This document shows positions 5,245 to 5,665 of a stretch of DNA of 5,665 bases, one piece after another. The stretch spans positions 1 through 5,665 of the forward strand of contig WFPH01000102.1 in assembly GCA_015487645.1 (NCBI GenBank), read 5' to 3'. The translations under genes were made by a program, and so were the position numbers. Every line of letters begins with the position of its first letter. Position 1 is the first letter of the stretch. The notes under the pieces were generated by a model. That model made no database searches. It saw only the letters and a list, made by a program, of their open reading frames with translations, and had not been told where the DNA came from. Source of the DNA: Thermosulfurimonas sp. GTDB taxonomy: Bacteria > Desulfobacterota > Thermodesulfobacteria > Thermodesulfobacteriales > Thermodesulfobacteriaceae.

Positions 5245-5665
5245 TGGCTTACGAGTGGTTACCTCCTAGCAAGCTTCATCGTCCTCTCTGGCCCGGCCAG
5301 CTGGTGGAAAGGAAAGGTCTGCCAAACGGCCTCACGCTTGAGATCTGGGACTATTCCCGCAAGCTGGCCGGGGATCGCTGGCTGGTGGGAATGTTGGCTC
5401 AGGTGGCCGTGAAAGTAGGACCCGAGCATTTCTCCTCCGTTGAGCTTTACCAGCGGTTTTGGGAGAGGACCGAGGGCTTCATCTATTACCGGTATCGCAA
5501 AGAACGCCACTTCGTAGACGCAAAGGAGCGGCACCTCATCTTCGAAAATCTCAAGGGAAACTTTCTGCGGGCGGCTCTGGATTATCTTTCCCATCCCAGT
5601 TTCCCGGAAAAACTTATTCAGAGTGAGATTCCTCTCTTTGAAAAGAGGCTTCGCTGGGAGGAGGA
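5244..5665 (+). CDS. conserved-looking protein of unknown function, 3' end outside window
   Basis: The frame is open for 140 codons to the window edge, so the C-terminus is missing. An in-frame TAA at 5238-5240 makes the ATG at 5244 the first ATG, GTG or TTG start in the frame. The protein begins MAYEWLPPSKLHRPLWPGQL and continues with LPNGLTLEIWDYSRKLAGDRW (27-47, read with Trp35, Asp36, Asp44), then a FIYYRYRKERHFVD stretch (79-92). It is rich in aromatic and charged residues, with no signal peptide or membrane segment and no motif I can tie to an enzyme. It probably belongs to an uncharacterised family of anaerobic Desulfobacterota-like bacteria, but that is an impression only. It overlaps the preceding 35-codon ORF by one base and is likely in the same operon as the AICAR transformylase. 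Confidence 0.75.
   Translation, partial: MAYEWLPPSKLHRPLWPGQLVERKGLPNGLTLEIWDYSRKLAGDRWLVGMLAQVAVKVGPEHFSSVELYQRFWERTEGFIYYRYRKERHFVDAKERHLIFENLKGNFLRAALDYLSHPSFPEKLIQSEIPLFEKRLRWEE

Noticed and set aside
1..5665. CRISPR array or tandem repeat locus
   Set aside because: No regularly spaced repeats occur anywhere; the only repeat pair is the 22-base one near ssrA.

Overview
This GC-rich window carries housekeeping and accessory genes in a compact bacterial layout, all complete genes on the + strand. The contents suggest a thermophilic or anaerobic member of the Desulfobacterota / Thermodesulfobacteria side of the tree. The clues are a YedF-type selenium/sulfur protein, a stand-alone AICAR transformylase in place of the usual bifunctional PurH, and a tmRNA tag ending YALAA. 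This placement is an inference from gene content only; no species can be named from the window.

Left part (1-1640): a G-rich/C-rich inverted repeat with a G-quadruplex motif (about 7-71) and a perfect 17-bp palindrome (92-108) lie upstream of yedF (188-784). They are followed by a small, unrecognised, probably membrane-attached histidine-containing protein starting on TTG (850-1098), then smpB (1108-1563) only 9 bases downstream.

Middle part (1641-2477): the tmRNA gene ssrA (1641-2001) follows smpB directly, so both partners of trans-translation are encoded side by side. The tag reads ADEYAYALAA. Immediately past the CCA end is a stretch of about 475 bases, more AT-rich than its surroundings, with no intact gene. 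On the minus strand it holds broken reading-frame pieces that I read, cautiously, as a decayed IS1595-like transposase. A 22-base imperfect copy of the tmRNA 3' end also lies inside it. The stretch ends with a good sigma-70-type promoter and a hairpin near the expected mRNA 5' end.

Right part (2478-5665): a DEAD-box-like protein (2478-3770) keeps the two-domain helicase layout but has lost or changed most catalytic motifs and ends in an Arg/Pro-rich tail. After a 69-base gap with its own likely promoter comes a 431-residue stand-alone AICAR formyltransferase of purine synthesis (3840-5135). One base later a 35-codon small ORF begins (5137-5244). Its stop overlaps the start of an unrecognised protein that runs off the window (5244-5665), so these last three probably form one operon.

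The most interesting points are the pseudo-helicase, the transposase scar touching the end of ssrA, the split PurH function, and the unknown gene pair at the right end. I see no CRISPR array and no obvious new defence system.
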